Assembly (NCBI GenBank): GCA_019751755.1
Contig: JAIENA010000171.1
Coordinates: 1-41,115 of the forward strand
Length of the DNA: 41,115 nt
Reading direction: 5' to 3'
Origin: Burkholderiaceae bacterium
GTDB lineage: Bacteria; Pseudomonadota; Gammaproteobacteria; Burkholderiales; Burkholderiaceae_D
The notes under the pieces were generated by a model, which made no database searches, had not been told where the DNA came from, and saw nothing but the letters and a program-made list of their open reading frames with translations. Made by a program: the position numbers and the translations under genes. This document shows positions 24,519 through 35,544 of this stretch, piece after piece; positions within the stretch are counted from its first letter, which is position 1, and every line of letters begins with the position of its first letter.

Positions 24519-24559
24519 AATGGTCTGAAATGGTCTGAACACGGTCTGAGATGGCTTGA
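24519..24559. repeat. Short tandem repeat after the uncharacterised gene
   Basis: Two exact copies of AATGGTCTGA (24519-24528, 24529-24538) are followed by two decayed copies (ACACGGTCTGA, GATGGCTTGA). The array starts three bases after the stop codon and ends near the operator of the next gene. Confidence 0.65.
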
Positions 24560-24569
24560 CTGCGACTCC

Positions 24570-24584
24570 AGTATATTGGATACT
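24570..24584. promoter_or_regulatory. Palindromic operator candidate of the XRE-cupin gene
   Basis: AGTAT-ATTGG-ATACT has perfect 5-bp arms and ends nine bases before the ATG at 24594. A bound dimer there would block the promoter or ribosome access, so it is a good candidate for autoregulation by the XRE-cupin protein itself. No ribosome binding site is visible between it and the ATG. Confidence 0.45.
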
Positions 24585-24593
24585 AATTCCACT

Positions 24594-25166
24594 ATGACAG
24601 AAGAATCCATCCATGATCGTATTGCCCGCCGCGTGCGCGACTTGCGCGCCGCGCGCGGCATGTCGCTCGACGCATTAGCCACGCAGTGTGGCGTCAGCCG
24701 CTCGATGCTGTCGCTGATCGAACGCGGCGAAAGCAGTCCCACCGCCGTGGTGCTGGAAAAGCTGGCCGGCGGCCTCGGCGTGGCGCTGGCCTCGCTGTTC
24801 GATCCGCCCGAACCGGCCGCCGGTCCGGTGTCGCGCCTGGCCAGCCAGGTGGCGTGGCGCGATCCGCATTCCGGCTATGTGCGGCGCAATGTCTCGCCGG
24901 CCATCGCCGCCAGCCCCGCGCAAATCGTCGACGTCAGCTTTCCGCCCCATGCCCGTGTCGCCTATGAGTCCGGTCCACGGCCGTCACTGGTACACCAGTT
25001 TGTCTGGATGCTGGAGGGCGTGATGGAAATCACCCATGGCGACCAGTTGTATACCTTGCAGGCGGGCGACTGTCTGGCCATGCGGCTGGACCGCCCCAGC
25101 AGTTTCCATAACCCGGCCGACACGCCGGCGCGTTACGCGGTGGTGCTGACCACCGATCACCCCTGA
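24594..25166 (+). CDS. XRE-family regulator with C-terminal cupin sensor
   Basis: A 190-aa two-domain regulator. Residues 5-65 form a lambda-repressor-type helix-turn-helix (LDALATQCGVSRSMLSLIERGESSPT), and residues about 105-185 a cupin_2 barrel (GVMEITHGDQLYTLQAGDCL, then SSFHNPADTPARY) that should bind a small ligand. A TTG at 24576 in the same frame would lie inside the palindrome; ATG at 24594 is preferred. In this family the regulated gene is often next door, here the double-GNAT gene 69 bp downstream, so it may respond to a metabolite that the GNAT protein acetylates. Confidence 0.86.
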   Translation: MTEESIHDRIARRVRDLRAARGMSLDALATQCGVSRSMLSLIERGESSPTAVVLEKLAGGLGVALASLFDPPEPAAGPVSRLASQVAWRDPHSGYVRRNVSPAIAASPAQIVDVSFPPHARVAYESGPRPSLVHQFVWMLEGVMEITHGDQLYTLQAGDCLAMRLDRPSSFHNPADTPARYAVVLTTDHP

Positions 25167-25187
25167 TTTTCACTCGTTACCTCTCCT

Positions 25188-25222
25188 CACCATCCATCAC
25201 CACCCATCACCATCCATCATCC
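25188..25222. repeat. 10-bp tandem repeat between regulator and GNAT gene
   Basis: CACCATCCAT, CACCACCCAT and CACCATCCAT follow each other and end in CATCC, filling about half of the 69-bp gap before the ribosome site (AGAGGGA) of the GNAT gene. No promoter is evident in the gap. Confidence 0.7.
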
Positions 25223-25235
25223 AGAGGGACTTGCC

Positions 25236-26441
25236 ATGCCAGAAGCCATCACTGTACGCCGCCTGCTTTCCGTCTCGGAACCGGAATTGCTGGCCTTATC
25301 GGACGTCCTGTGCGATTGCGTCGCCGGCGGCGCGTCCGTCAGTTTCATGCAACCGTTTTCGTTGGAACAGGCGCTGCACTATTGGCGTGGTGTGTCGGTC
25401 TCGGTGGCGCATGGTGAACGCGCGCTGCTGGTGGCGGAAAACGCGGGGCGCATTGTTGGCACGGTGCAGGTGGTGCTGGGGCAACCCGACAACCAGCCGC
25501 ACCGGGGCGACGTGTCCAAGATGCTGGTCGCGCGCGCCGCGCGCCGCCATGGCGTGGGCGCGCGGCTGATGGCGGCGGCGGAAACCACCGCGCGCGCCTG
25601 CGGCAAGACTTTGCTGGTGCTTGACACCGCCAGCGCCGATGCCGAGCGTTTATATCAACGCATGGGCTGGACCCGGCTCGGCGTGATTCCCGGCTATGCG
25701 CTGTTGCCGGAAGGCGGCTTGTGCGATACCACCTATTACTACCGTATCTTGCCGCCATCGGACGCGGTGCTGGACAACCCGGTTTGGCATGCGCTGGTCT
25801 CGGCACAGCGCGGCATGGCACAACTGCACGGCCTGGCCGCGCGCTTCCGTGCCGACATTTCGCCGCTGGCTGGCTTGCGCGAGCCGACCACTCAGGCGCT
25901 GGAGGATTTGCGGGCGCTGGCGGCGCCCGGCGAACAATTGTGGCTGTTGTCCGACGGCCCGCTGGCACTACCACCGTGCTGGCGCGAAGTGCGGGCCCGT
26001 TATATCGACCAGATGGTGAGTACGGGCGCACCGTCCGTTTCCCGCAGCAACACTGGCTACTTGGAGCTGGGCGACGCCGATGTGGCCGACATGGCGGCGC
26101 TGGTGGAACTGACGAAACCGGGGCCGTTTGAAGCACACACGCGTGACATGGGGGCCTACCTCGGCGTGCGCGAGGCGGACGGTAAGCTGGTGGCGATGTC
26201 CGGCCAGCGCATGAACTTGACGCACTACCGGGAAATCAGCGCCGTGTGCAGTCACCCGGACGCGCGCGGACGGGGCTTGACGGCGCCGCTGATGACGGAA
26301 TTGATGGAGCGGATTGTGGCGGAAGGAAAAACGCCGTTCCTGCATGTGAAGACAGAGAACGGCGGCGCCAAGGCGGTATATCAGAAGCTGGGATTTACGG
26401 TACGCCGGGCGATTTATTTTTCGATTATCGCCGCGGTGTAA
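25236..26441 (+). CDS. Protein with two fused GNAT acetyltransferase domains
   Basis: A 401-aa fusion of two GNAT folds, each of which is normally a separate protein. Domain 1 (about residues 1-165) has the acetyl-CoA loop RRHGVGARLM and the later LYQRMGW element. Domain 2 (about 185-401) has HPDARGRGLTAPLM, the equivalent pyrophosphate loop, and VYQKLGFTVRR near its end. Both loops look functional, so the protein may carry two active sites. AGAGGGA gives a good ribosome site before ATG 25236. It probably shares a transcript with the XRE-cupin gene and is followed by a strong terminator. Substrate unknown. Confidence 0.85.
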   Translation: MPEAITVRRLLSVSEPELLALSDVLCDCVAGGASVSFMQPFSLEQALHYWRGVSVSVAHGERALLVAENAGRIVGTVQVVLGQPDNQPHRGDVSKMLVARAARRHGVGARLMAAAETTARACGKTLLVLDTASADAERLYQRMGWTRLGVIPGYALLPEGGLCDTTYYYRILPPSDAVLDNPVWHALVSAQRGMAQLHGLAARFRADISPLAGLREPTTQALEDLRALAAPGEQLWLLSDGPLALPPCWREVRARYIDQMVSTGAPSVSRSNTGYLELGDADVADMAALVELTKPGPFEAHTRDMGAYLGVREADGKLVAMSGQRMNLTHYREISAVCSHPDARGRGLTAPLMTELMERIVAEGKTPFLHVKTENGGAKAVYQKLGFTVRRAIYFSIIAAV

Positions 26442-26471
26442 AAGCGTGGGGCGCTGGCCGCCCCACGCTTT
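26441..26471. terminator. Bidirectional intrinsic terminator
   Basis: AAAGCGTGGGGCG (26441-26453) pairs perfectly with CGCCCCACGCTTT (26459-26471) around a 5-base loop. The A/T ends give a short U-run in both directions, suiting the convergent GNAT (+) and M16 peptidase (-) genes. It begins at the last base of the GNAT stop codon. Confidence 0.85.
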
Positions 26472-26488
26472 GCCATGCGATCAACTGA

Positions 26489-29332
<2,844 letters not shown>

Positions 29333-29352
29333 GTGGGCTCCTTTTATAATTG

Positions 29353-29373
29353 TTGATTAATTTTTGATTAATT
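29353..29373. repeat. Two TTGATTAATT copies, 11 bp apart, upstream of the M16 gene
   Basis: Exact copies at 29353-29362 and 29364-29373 lie one helical turn apart, about 20 bp before the GTG of the peptidase. They could be a binding site on one DNA face or part of an A+T-rich promoter. The rest of the 200-bp gap (29333-29532) to the serralysin gene shows no further gene. Confidence 0.4.
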
Positions 29374-29532
29374 GGGGTGTATGAATGGCGTCATCACCGC
29401 GGGTAGCGGCATAGCGACATGGCGTGACGGCAAGCCGGCCGCAAGGTTACCACTGTTCACACGGCGCGCCTATCGTCGCCGCGAACCCCCGTGCTACCAT
29501 GGCGCTGTCCAACCACCCTCTGTGACAGTGCA

Positions 29533-31230
29533 ATGAGCTTAGCCTCCGGTATCAACGCCATCGATTCCCTTGTCTATAACAGCTGGACCGGCCTGGCGGG
29601 CGTGCCCGCCACGGTGACGTACCAGTTCCTGACCGCGCCGCCCAGCGGCGCCGACGCCGGCGACCGCAATGGTTTCAAGCCGATGAGCGCCACCCAGCAG
29701 CAGGCCGCGCGCGACGCGTTTAGCTTGTTTTCGGCGGTCGCGAACATCACTTTTGTCGAATTGTCCAGTAACGCCAACATCCGCCTGGGCACCAATAACC
29801 AGGGCAACAGCAGTAGTGGTTATTCCTACCTGCCGGAACCGGGCATCCGCCAGGTCGAGCTTTACCTGAACAATAGCGGCAACTACAACACCGATTACAC
29901 GCCCGGCACCTTCGGACCGTCGGTGATGTTGCACGAGATCGGCCATACGCTGGGCCTGAAGCACCCGGGCGACTACAACTCGACCGGCGACGCCGTCGAT
30001 GGCCCGTTCCTGCCGACATCGACCGACAACCTCGATTACACGCAAATGTCCTACCGCCAGTCGGTTGGCAACCGTGGCAACTACCCGGTCACGCCGATGC
30101 TGTACGACATTCAGGCGATGCAGTACCTGTATGGCGCGAACATGACGTACCGGGCCGGCGACGATGTCTATAAATTCAGCAATGCCGAGGCGTCGCAGTG
30201 CATCTGGGACGCGGGCGGTTACAACACGTTTGATTTTTCCGACTGCACCGGCTTGACCACCATCGACCTGCACGCGGGCGCCTTCAGCAGCACCCGCCTG
30301 GCACTCGGCAATGTCTCGATCGCCTACAACGTCACCATCCAGGGCGTGATCACTGGCGGCGGCGGTTCCAGCGTGCGCCTGAACGATGCGGGCAATACCG
30401 TCATTGGCGGCGAAGGCGCGGATCTGGTGCTGGTCGGCGCCGGCGACGATACCGTCCACGGCGGCGGTGGCGTCGACACCGTGTCGTTTGCCGGCGCCTA
30501 TGCAAGCTATCAGTTGCTGCGTTCCGGCGACAAGGTGGTGGTTACTGGGCAGGGCGCCGATACCCTGACGGGCGTCGAAATGCTGCAATTTGCCGACCGC
30601 ACCGTCATGGTCGCCGAGATCGTGCAGTCGTTGGCCGGCACCACCGGTAATGATCGTTTCGTGGCGCAAACCGGCAGCGAAGCCATCGATGGCGGCGCCG
30701 GTCTCGACACCGTGCTGTACAGCGGCGCCCGGGCCGCCTACGGGATCAAGAATGGTGAAATGCTGCAGGTGACCGATGGTTCCGGCACCGATACCTTGTT
30801 GTCGATCGAGCGCGTGCTGTTTGCCGACGGCGCCCTGGCGTTCGACACCGCTGGCATTGCCGCGCAGGCCTACCGGCTTTACCGCGCCGCCTTCAACCGC
30901 ACGCCGGATGAAGGCGGGCTCGGTTACTGGCTAGCTGAAATGGATAAGGGTGTGGCGCTGCGCGATGTGGCGCGCAGCTTTATCGCCGGCAATGAATTCA
31001 AGGGGCTGTATGGCGCCACCCCCAGCAACGCCGCCTTTGTCGACCTGCTGTACCTGAACGTGCTGCACCGCGCGCCGGACAGCGCCGGCGCCGCTTACTG
31101 GGTGGGTGTGCTGGACGGCGGCCAACCACGTGAAGATACGCTGGCGTTCTTCTCCGAAGGAAATGAGAATAGCGGCGCGGTGGCGACGCTGATTGCCAAC
31201 GGCATCAGTTATCAGCCCTGGCTGTCCTGA
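29533..31230 (+). CDS. Serralysin-like M10 RTX metalloprotease with DUF4214 domain
   Basis: A 565-aa protein expected to be exported through a type I system. The metzincin domain has HEIGHTLGLKH (His134, Glu135, His138, His144) and a Met-turn at Met172 (YTQMSY). A serralysin C-terminal part follows with a few calcium-binding RTX nonapeptides (GGEGADLVLVGAGDDTVHGGGG, around residue 295-320) and a second such block (GGAGLDTV). From about residue 455 a DUF4214 domain (AYRLYRAAFNRTPDEGGL, LYLNVLHRAPDSAG) ends the chain. There is no Sec signal. ATG 29533 starts the recognised sequence; no clear ribosome site. No ABC/HlyD/TolC exporter genes are nearby. Confidence 0.88.
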   Translation: MSLASGINAIDSLVYNSWTGLAGVPATVTYQFLTAPPSGADAGDRNGFKPMSATQQQAARDAFSLFSAVANITFVELSSNANIRLGTNNQGNSSSGYSYLPEPGIRQVELYLNNSGNYNTDYTPGTFGPSVMLHEIGHTLGLKHPGDYNSTGDAVDGPFLPTSTDNLDYTQMSYRQSVGNRGNYPVTPMLYDIQAMQYLYGANMTYRAGDDVYKFSNAEASQCIWDAGGYNTFDFSDCTGLTTIDLHAGAFSSTRLALGNVSIAYNVTIQGVITGGGGSSVRLNDAGNTVIGGEGADLVLVGAGDDTVHGGGGVDTVSFAGAYASYQLLRSGDKVVVTGQGADTLTGVEMLQFADRTVMVAEIVQSLAGTTGNDRFVAQTGSEAIDGGAGLDTVLYSGARAAYGIKNGEMLQVTDGSGTDTLLSIERVLFADGALAFDTAGIAAQAYRLYRAAFNRTPDEGGLGYWLAEMDKGVALRDVARSFIAGNEFKGLYGATPSNAAFVDLLYLNVLHRAPDSAGAAYWVGVLDGGQPREDTLAFFSEGNENSGAVATLIANGISYQPWLS

Positions 31231-31251
31231 CGCGGCATTGCCCGATGCGCA

Positions 31252-32265
31252 CTACGACTGCGCCAGTTTTTTCTCGGTCCAGTCCCACGCTTCCGTCAGG
31301 CTGATACGGTTGCGTCCCATGTGCTTGGCGCGGTACAGCGCGGCGTCGGCCGTGCCGATCAATTGGCTGATTTCATTGTGGGGCGCCGGCAAGGCGGTGG
31401 CGGCGCCGATACTGACGGTGACGTGCGACGCCGTGTTGGGCAATTGCAGCTGCTCGACCCGGCAGCGTATCCGTTCGGCCACGATGGCGGCGCCTTTCAA
31501 CGCCTGGTTCGGCAGGATCACGGCAAATTCCTCACCGCCATAGCGCGCCACCAGGTCATTGGCGCGCATTTCACTGGCCACGGCCGCCGCAATGCGCTGC
31601 AGGCATTCGTCGCCGCCGAGGTGGCCATAGGCATCGTTGTATTGCTTGAAATTGTCGACATCGACCATCAGCAGCGACAGCGGCTGTTGCTGGCGCAAGG
31701 CGCGTTGCCATTCGGCCTGCAAGGTGGTGTCGAAGCAGCGGCGGTTGGCCAGGCCGGTCAAGCCATCGCGGGTCGCCAGTTGTTCCAGCGCCAACTGGGC
31801 CTGCTTTTCATCGGTCATGTCCCGCAGGGTTTCAATCACGGCCACCAGCGTGCCGGCGGCGTCCCGGATCGGGCTGGCGTCGGCCGCCAGGTAGCGCCGC
31901 AACCCCAGGCGCGGCATATCGCACCAGTTTTGTGCGGTCAGCCCGGCGCCGTCGGCACTGCGCCGCACGTGCTGGTCATACAATTGCGGCACGTCGAACT
32001 CGCGCGCGCGCAGCACCAGGTCGGCCAGCGTGGGGCGCGGCAGTGAATAAAAGCAGCGCCAGTGCTGGTCGGTGCCCAGCACGCTGACGGCGGGCACGCC
32101 GGTCAGGCGCTCGCAGGCGCGGTTCCAGATCAAGACCTGCCCGGCGCCATCGAGGACAAAGGTGGGTATGGCCAGTAATTCCATCAGTTGCAGCGCCAGT
32201 CCCTGCTGCGGTTGGTCGTCCGGTTCGGACGGGGGCAGGGGCATCACATTCTGTTCCTGTGGCAT
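31252..32265 (-). CDS. PAS-GGDEF diguanylate cyclase
   Basis: A 337-aa cytoplasmic signalling enzyme that should make cyclic di-GMP. A PAS sensor domain spans about residues 25-150 (FVLDGAGQVLIWNRACERLTG). The GGDEF domain follows: LATRDGLTGLANRR, then the active-site GGEEF (243-247) and a product-inhibition I-site RAND (234-237) at the correct five-residue distance, so it is probably active and feedback-controlled. ATG 32265 has AAGGAA ahead of it; upstream in-frame sequence is non-coding. It has no membrane segment, and ligand for the PAS pocket is unknown. Convergent with the serralysin gene, 21 bp between stops. Confidence 0.91.
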   Translation of the reverse strand: MPQEQNVMPLPPSEPDDQPQQGLALQLMELLAIPTFVLDGAGQVLIWNRACERLTGVPAVSVLGTDQHWRCFYSLPRPTLADLVLRAREFDVPQLYDQHVRRSADGAGLTAQNWCDMPRLGLRRYLAADASPIRDAAGTLVAVIETLRDMTDEKQAQLALEQLATRDGLTGLANRRCFDTTLQAEWQRALRQQQPLSLLMVDVDNFKQYNDAYGHLGGDECLQRIAAAVASEMRANDLVARYGGEEFAVILPNQALKGAAIVAERIRCRVEQLQLPNTASHVTVSIGAATALPAPHNEISQLIGTADAALYRAKHMGRNRISLTEAWDWTEKKLAQS

Positions 32266-32572
32266 GGCGTTCCTTTGCGTAAGAGAGGGCGTTAAGCAAT
32301 GGTAATAAGCACTGGTAATAAGCACTGGAAATATTTTGCTTTTTGGAATCATCTGCGGGTTTGATGCTGAGCAAGACCTGGCGCATTGGGCGCCGCGACC
32401 ACCACCGTTGACGTCGTGCCGCACCGGACAGCATCGGCACGTGGCAGGCCCGCACGGGCACCTCCTTGGCGAACTCGACAGTAACAAGTGGCAATGAGGA
32501 ATTTATTACTGTTGCCGCTAGGAAGGCTTGCCAATTATCAATTAATCTATAAGCAAGAAGTAAGACGCCCAC
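32266..32572. other. Gap between the LodB-type gene and the diguanylate cyclase
   Basis: This 307-bp stretch has no convincing gene. It must hold the cyclase promoter. Three 13-bp tandem units (AAGCAATGGTAAT, AAGCACTGGTAAT, AAGCACTGGAAAT; 32294-32332) lie 28 bp before the cyclase start. No clear terminator follows the LodB-type gene. Confidence 0.6.
32294..32332. repeat. Three 13-bp tandem repeats upstream of the diguanylate cyclase
   Basis: The units differ from one another at one or two positions. Their place in the leader or promoter of the cyclase means copy-number change could alter its expression. Confidence 0.7.
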
Positions 32573-33661
32573 TCAGGCGGTGGCATGGCGCCGCCGCCAA
32601 AACTCGGCGTTCGGCCAGCGTCGCTCCTGTCCATAGCAATACGCCAGGTGGCGCTGGTAGGCGGCGCCGATAGCGGCCACCTCCTGGCAATAGCCGTCGG
32701 CGGCGGCAGTGTCGCCGCCCAGCATGCGCTCGGCCGCCTCGGCGGCGGCCAATCCCGTATACAAGGCGTTGAAAATACCTTGCGACGACAGTGGGTCGAA
32801 GCTGATGGCGGCGTCGCCGGCGGTCAGCCAGCCGGCGCCGGCGGGCCGCTCCAGCATGGCCGAATGCGCGGTCGTGGCGCTGGCCTGTGCCTCGGTGGTG
32901 AAGCCGCTGCGCGCCAGCAGCGGGCCAAGAGCGGGCAGGGCGCGCGCCGCATCGAGCAGTGCTGCGGCGTCGCGCAAGCCGATCGAGGGCGCCAGATCCG
33001 CGTCGGTGTGAAACGCCAGGACACGGCGCTGTTCCGGCAACGGCGCGCTATACCACCAGCCATGTTCACAGGCCTCGATCCTTGAAAAGCCCGTTTCGGT
33101 ATCCTGCTGGTCCTGGCCGTACAGCCAGGTGCAGGCGAGGCGGTCCAGGCGCTGCCGCCGCGCCCCGAGTTTGCGGGCCAGCAGCGCGCCACGTCCGCTG
33201 GCGTCGATGACGATGCGGGCGCGGGCGGCAACCTCGCCATGCGCCATGCGCAGCGTCACGTGCCAGCCGTCGTCCGTCGCAGCGATGGCATGGACACTGG
33301 CCGGCGCCAGCAGCGCGGCGCCGCGCCGGCGCGCCTCGGCCCGCAGCAAGGTGTCGAATTGTGCACGCGCCAGGTGCCAGCCATGGCCATCCGGATCGCG
33401 TAAAAAGTGGTGCTCGGTCTGCTCGCCGTTCCACAGCGCCCGGTTGCCGACATAGCGCGCATGGCGCTGGCCAATAAAAGCGTCGAGCAGCCCCATGTCG
33501 GCCAGCAGCCGCCCCGCCGCTGGCGGCAGCGATTCACCGATGCGCTGCGCCGGCGCGGCAAGCCGGTCCACCAGCAGCACGCGGTGGCTGGCAGCCAGGT
33601 TGAGTGCCGCCGTCGCGCCGGCCGGGCCGGCGCCGGCAATCAGGATATCGGCTTCCAGCAT
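32573..33661 (-). CDS. LodB-like flavoprotein, putative quinone-cofactor maturase
   Basis: A 362-aa FAD-dependent monooxygenase-like protein related to tryptophan halogenase/geranylgeranyl reductase folds. It has GAGPAG (residues 10-15) for FAD, a GWHLARAQFD middle element, and GDAAISFDPLSSQGI, the second FAD motif, near residue 280. In Marinomonas the equivalent LodB hydroxylates a tryptophan of LodA so that the cysteine tryptophylquinone can form. It directly follows the LodA-type gene: the ATG at 33661 lies two bases after that stop, and a TTG at 33667 would overlap it as TTGA. Function as a maturase is inferred from pairing and fold. Confidence 0.83.
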   Translation of the reverse strand: MLEADILIAGAGPAGATAALNLAASHRVLLVDRLAAPAQRIGESLPPAAGRLLADMGLLDAFIGQRHARYVGNRALWNGEQTEHHFLRDPDGHGWHLARAQFDTLLRAEARRRGAALLAPASVHAIAATDDGWHVTLRMAHGEVAARARIVIDASGRGALLARKLGARRQRLDRLACTWLYGQDQQDTETGFSRIEACEHGWWYSAPLPEQRRVLAFHTDADLAPSIGLRDAAALLDAARALPALGPLLARSGFTTEAQASATTAHSAMLERPAGAGWLTAGDAAISFDPLSSQGIFNALYTGLAAAEAAERMLGGDTAAADGYCQEVAAIGAAYQRHLAYCYGQERRWPNAEFWRRRHATA

Positions 33662-33663
33662 GC

Positions 33664-35544
33664 TCAAGAGCGGTGCCGGCGCAGGTGGCGGGCCTTTTCC
33701 GTACCTTCCAGATCAATGTCCTCAAACGCCTCCGGCAAGGCCGCCGGAGCGGCTTTCAGCACGCCGTGGGCGGAGACCGGCGGCGGCAACTGCTCAACCT
33801 GCAGTTCGGACGGGAAGGCGCTGACATCCTTGGGGCCCGGACGTGTCTCGACCACGCCCATCTGGGCAATATCGTCGATCAGGTTATTGATCTGGTCTTC
33901 GTAGCTGGTATTGCCCAACGGGCGCAGCCACGATGCGCGCCGGGCAAACGCGGCCAGCCGCGTGTCGATCGGCAGTTCCGGGTTCATCACCGTCTCATAA
34001 GCTTGCCGGCTCATCACCTGATTGGGGACGCGCGCCGGCCAGAACGTCGGCACATACGGATCGTAGCTTTTCTGGTAGCCGGAGCGGCAGCTTGCGGTAT
34101 CGGTCTGCCAGGGCACGGCCATCCAGCGCGTGACGCCGCCGGCGATCTGGGCCGAGCATGGGCCGCCAATATTGTCCGGTGTCAGAACCGCGCCATAATC
34201 GGGTTCGACCCAGCCAGGCGGCTGGTGTGCCAGGCGAAACGGCGCCATATACATGCTGTCCTGGCGCATCGGCCAGGTCATTTCACAGCCGGGATGGAAG
34301 GCGTCGGCCAGGCAGAATTCCATGGCTGCGCGCAGCAGCATGTCGGGCTGCTGCGCCAGCGGCACCTCGTCGATGGTGCGTGCCGGCGTGGCGTCGGGCG
34401 CATAGTCGGCGATGAAGTCGCCGTCCGCCCATTGGCCCAGGAAGCGCAGTTGCAAGTCGCTCAGTGCCGCATTCTGGCGCGGCGTGTCGGCCGGCGGCAC
34501 CGCCATGGCGTCGCCATACAACCACGGCCATGGCGACGGCGCCCAGGCGTCGCGCTCGAACTGGCGGAACTGGTTGTAAATCACCTTGCGCCATTCCTTG
34601 CGGCTGTCGTCGGCGCTGGCCAGTTGCCGCATCCACTCGGCGCGGCTGAATGGCGTGACGCCATCCCAGCCGAAAGCGGCCGCGAAACCGGCGTTCACCC
34701 ATTGCAGGCCGGACAAACGCTCGAAGATCGGACGGATGTCGTTTTCAAACGATGGCTGCTCCGGTCGGGCCAGTTTGCCGCTTGAGACGAACAGATCGCG
34801 CATCAAATCCCACATGGTGCGCACCGACTTTTGCAGTGGTGCGTAATCGGGCGGCGCCACGATGACCCATGCCGGATCGACCGGCAACGCCTGCCCCTGG
34901 TAATGCACGGTAGCGCGCACCGGACCGTCGGAGGTGTCGTCATGCCAGCCTTCGTTGTTGGCGAAGGTGATGGCGCGAGCGCCATTCCACGACGCGGACT
35001 TGCCGTGTCCGCCCAGCACGATCAGGCGGCCCATGTCGTCGGTGCGCAATTCGCCCAGGTAGACCTTGGTTCCCATAAAGCTGCCGCTGTCGAAGCGGGG
35101 GCCTTCGGTTGCGGGGCCGCTGACGCAGCGCTCGCCGGGCGTGATCGCCAGCAGCGAGCGGTCGGCCACGGCCATGTTGCGCAGGAAGGAGGGCTGTGCG
35201 TTGGCCGCCTCCGGGATGTCGAGCGCAATCTGGAACTGGTACCACGCCGCCTTGGTATTGGCCAGCGCCACATGCCATTCGATGTTGGCGTTGGCCGTGG
35301 TCAGTTCCGCCACCGGTTGGCCTGCCGCGTTCAAACCATAGACGCGAAAGCGGGCGGCCTGGCGCTTGATCGCGCCACTCTGGTCGCGGTAATAGCCGGG
35401 CGCTTCGGCGGCGGGGGCGGTGACTTCCGGTCCGAGATAATAGTCGCTGACGCTGTTGCCGACCCGGGCAACGCCAATCGGGGGATAAATTGCGGCTTTG
35501 ACGATGGTGGTGTCGGCGGGCGCGGCCTGGCTGGAAGCGGACAT
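33664..35544 (-). CDS. LodA/GoxA-like cysteine-tryptophylquinone amino-acid oxidase
   Basis: A 626-aa protein resembling L-lysine 6-oxidase (LodA) and glycine oxidase (GoxA), which oxidise amino acids to aldehyde or keto acid, ammonia and hydrogen peroxide. The N-terminal IYPPIGVARVGNS is typical of the family. The cofactor cross-link most likely joins Cys420 (FHPGCEMTWP) to Trp479 (VPWQTD) or Trp474 (TRWM); this pairing is my inference from spacing. No Sec signal is visible, as in LodA. ATG 35544 follows AAGGAAT; longer reading upstream is non-coding. It forms a two-gene unit with the LodB-like gene. Whether it acts on lysine, glycine or another amino acid is unknown. Confidence 0.85.
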   Translation of the reverse strand: MSASSQAAPADTTIVKAAIYPPIGVARVGNSVSDYYLGPEVTAPAAEAPGYYRDQSGAIKRQAARFRVYGLNAAGQPVAELTTANANIEWHVALANTKAAWYQFQIALDIPEAANAQPSFLRNMAVADRSLLAITPGERCVSGPATEGPRFDSGSFMGTKVYLGELRTDDMGRLIVLGGHGKSASWNGARAITFANNEGWHDDTSDGPVRATVHYQGQALPVDPAWVIVAPPDYAPLQKSVRTMWDLMRDLFVSSGKLARPEQPSFENDIRPIFERLSGLQWVNAGFAAAFGWDGVTPFSRAEWMRQLASADDSRKEWRKVIYNQFRQFERDAWAPSPWPWLYGDAMAVPPADTPRQNAALSDLQLRFLGQWADGDFIADYAPDATPARTIDEVPLAQQPDMLLRAAMEFCLADAFHPGCEMTWPMRQDSMYMAPFRLAHQPPGWVEPDYGAVLTPDNIGGPCSAQIAGGVTRWMAVPWQTDTASCRSGYQKSYDPYVPTFWPARVPNQVMSRQAYETVMNPELPIDTRLAAFARRASWLRPLGNTSYEDQINNLIDDIAQMGVVETRPGPKDVSAFPSELQVEQLPPPVSAHGVLKAAPAALPEAFEDIDLEGTEKARHLRRHRS

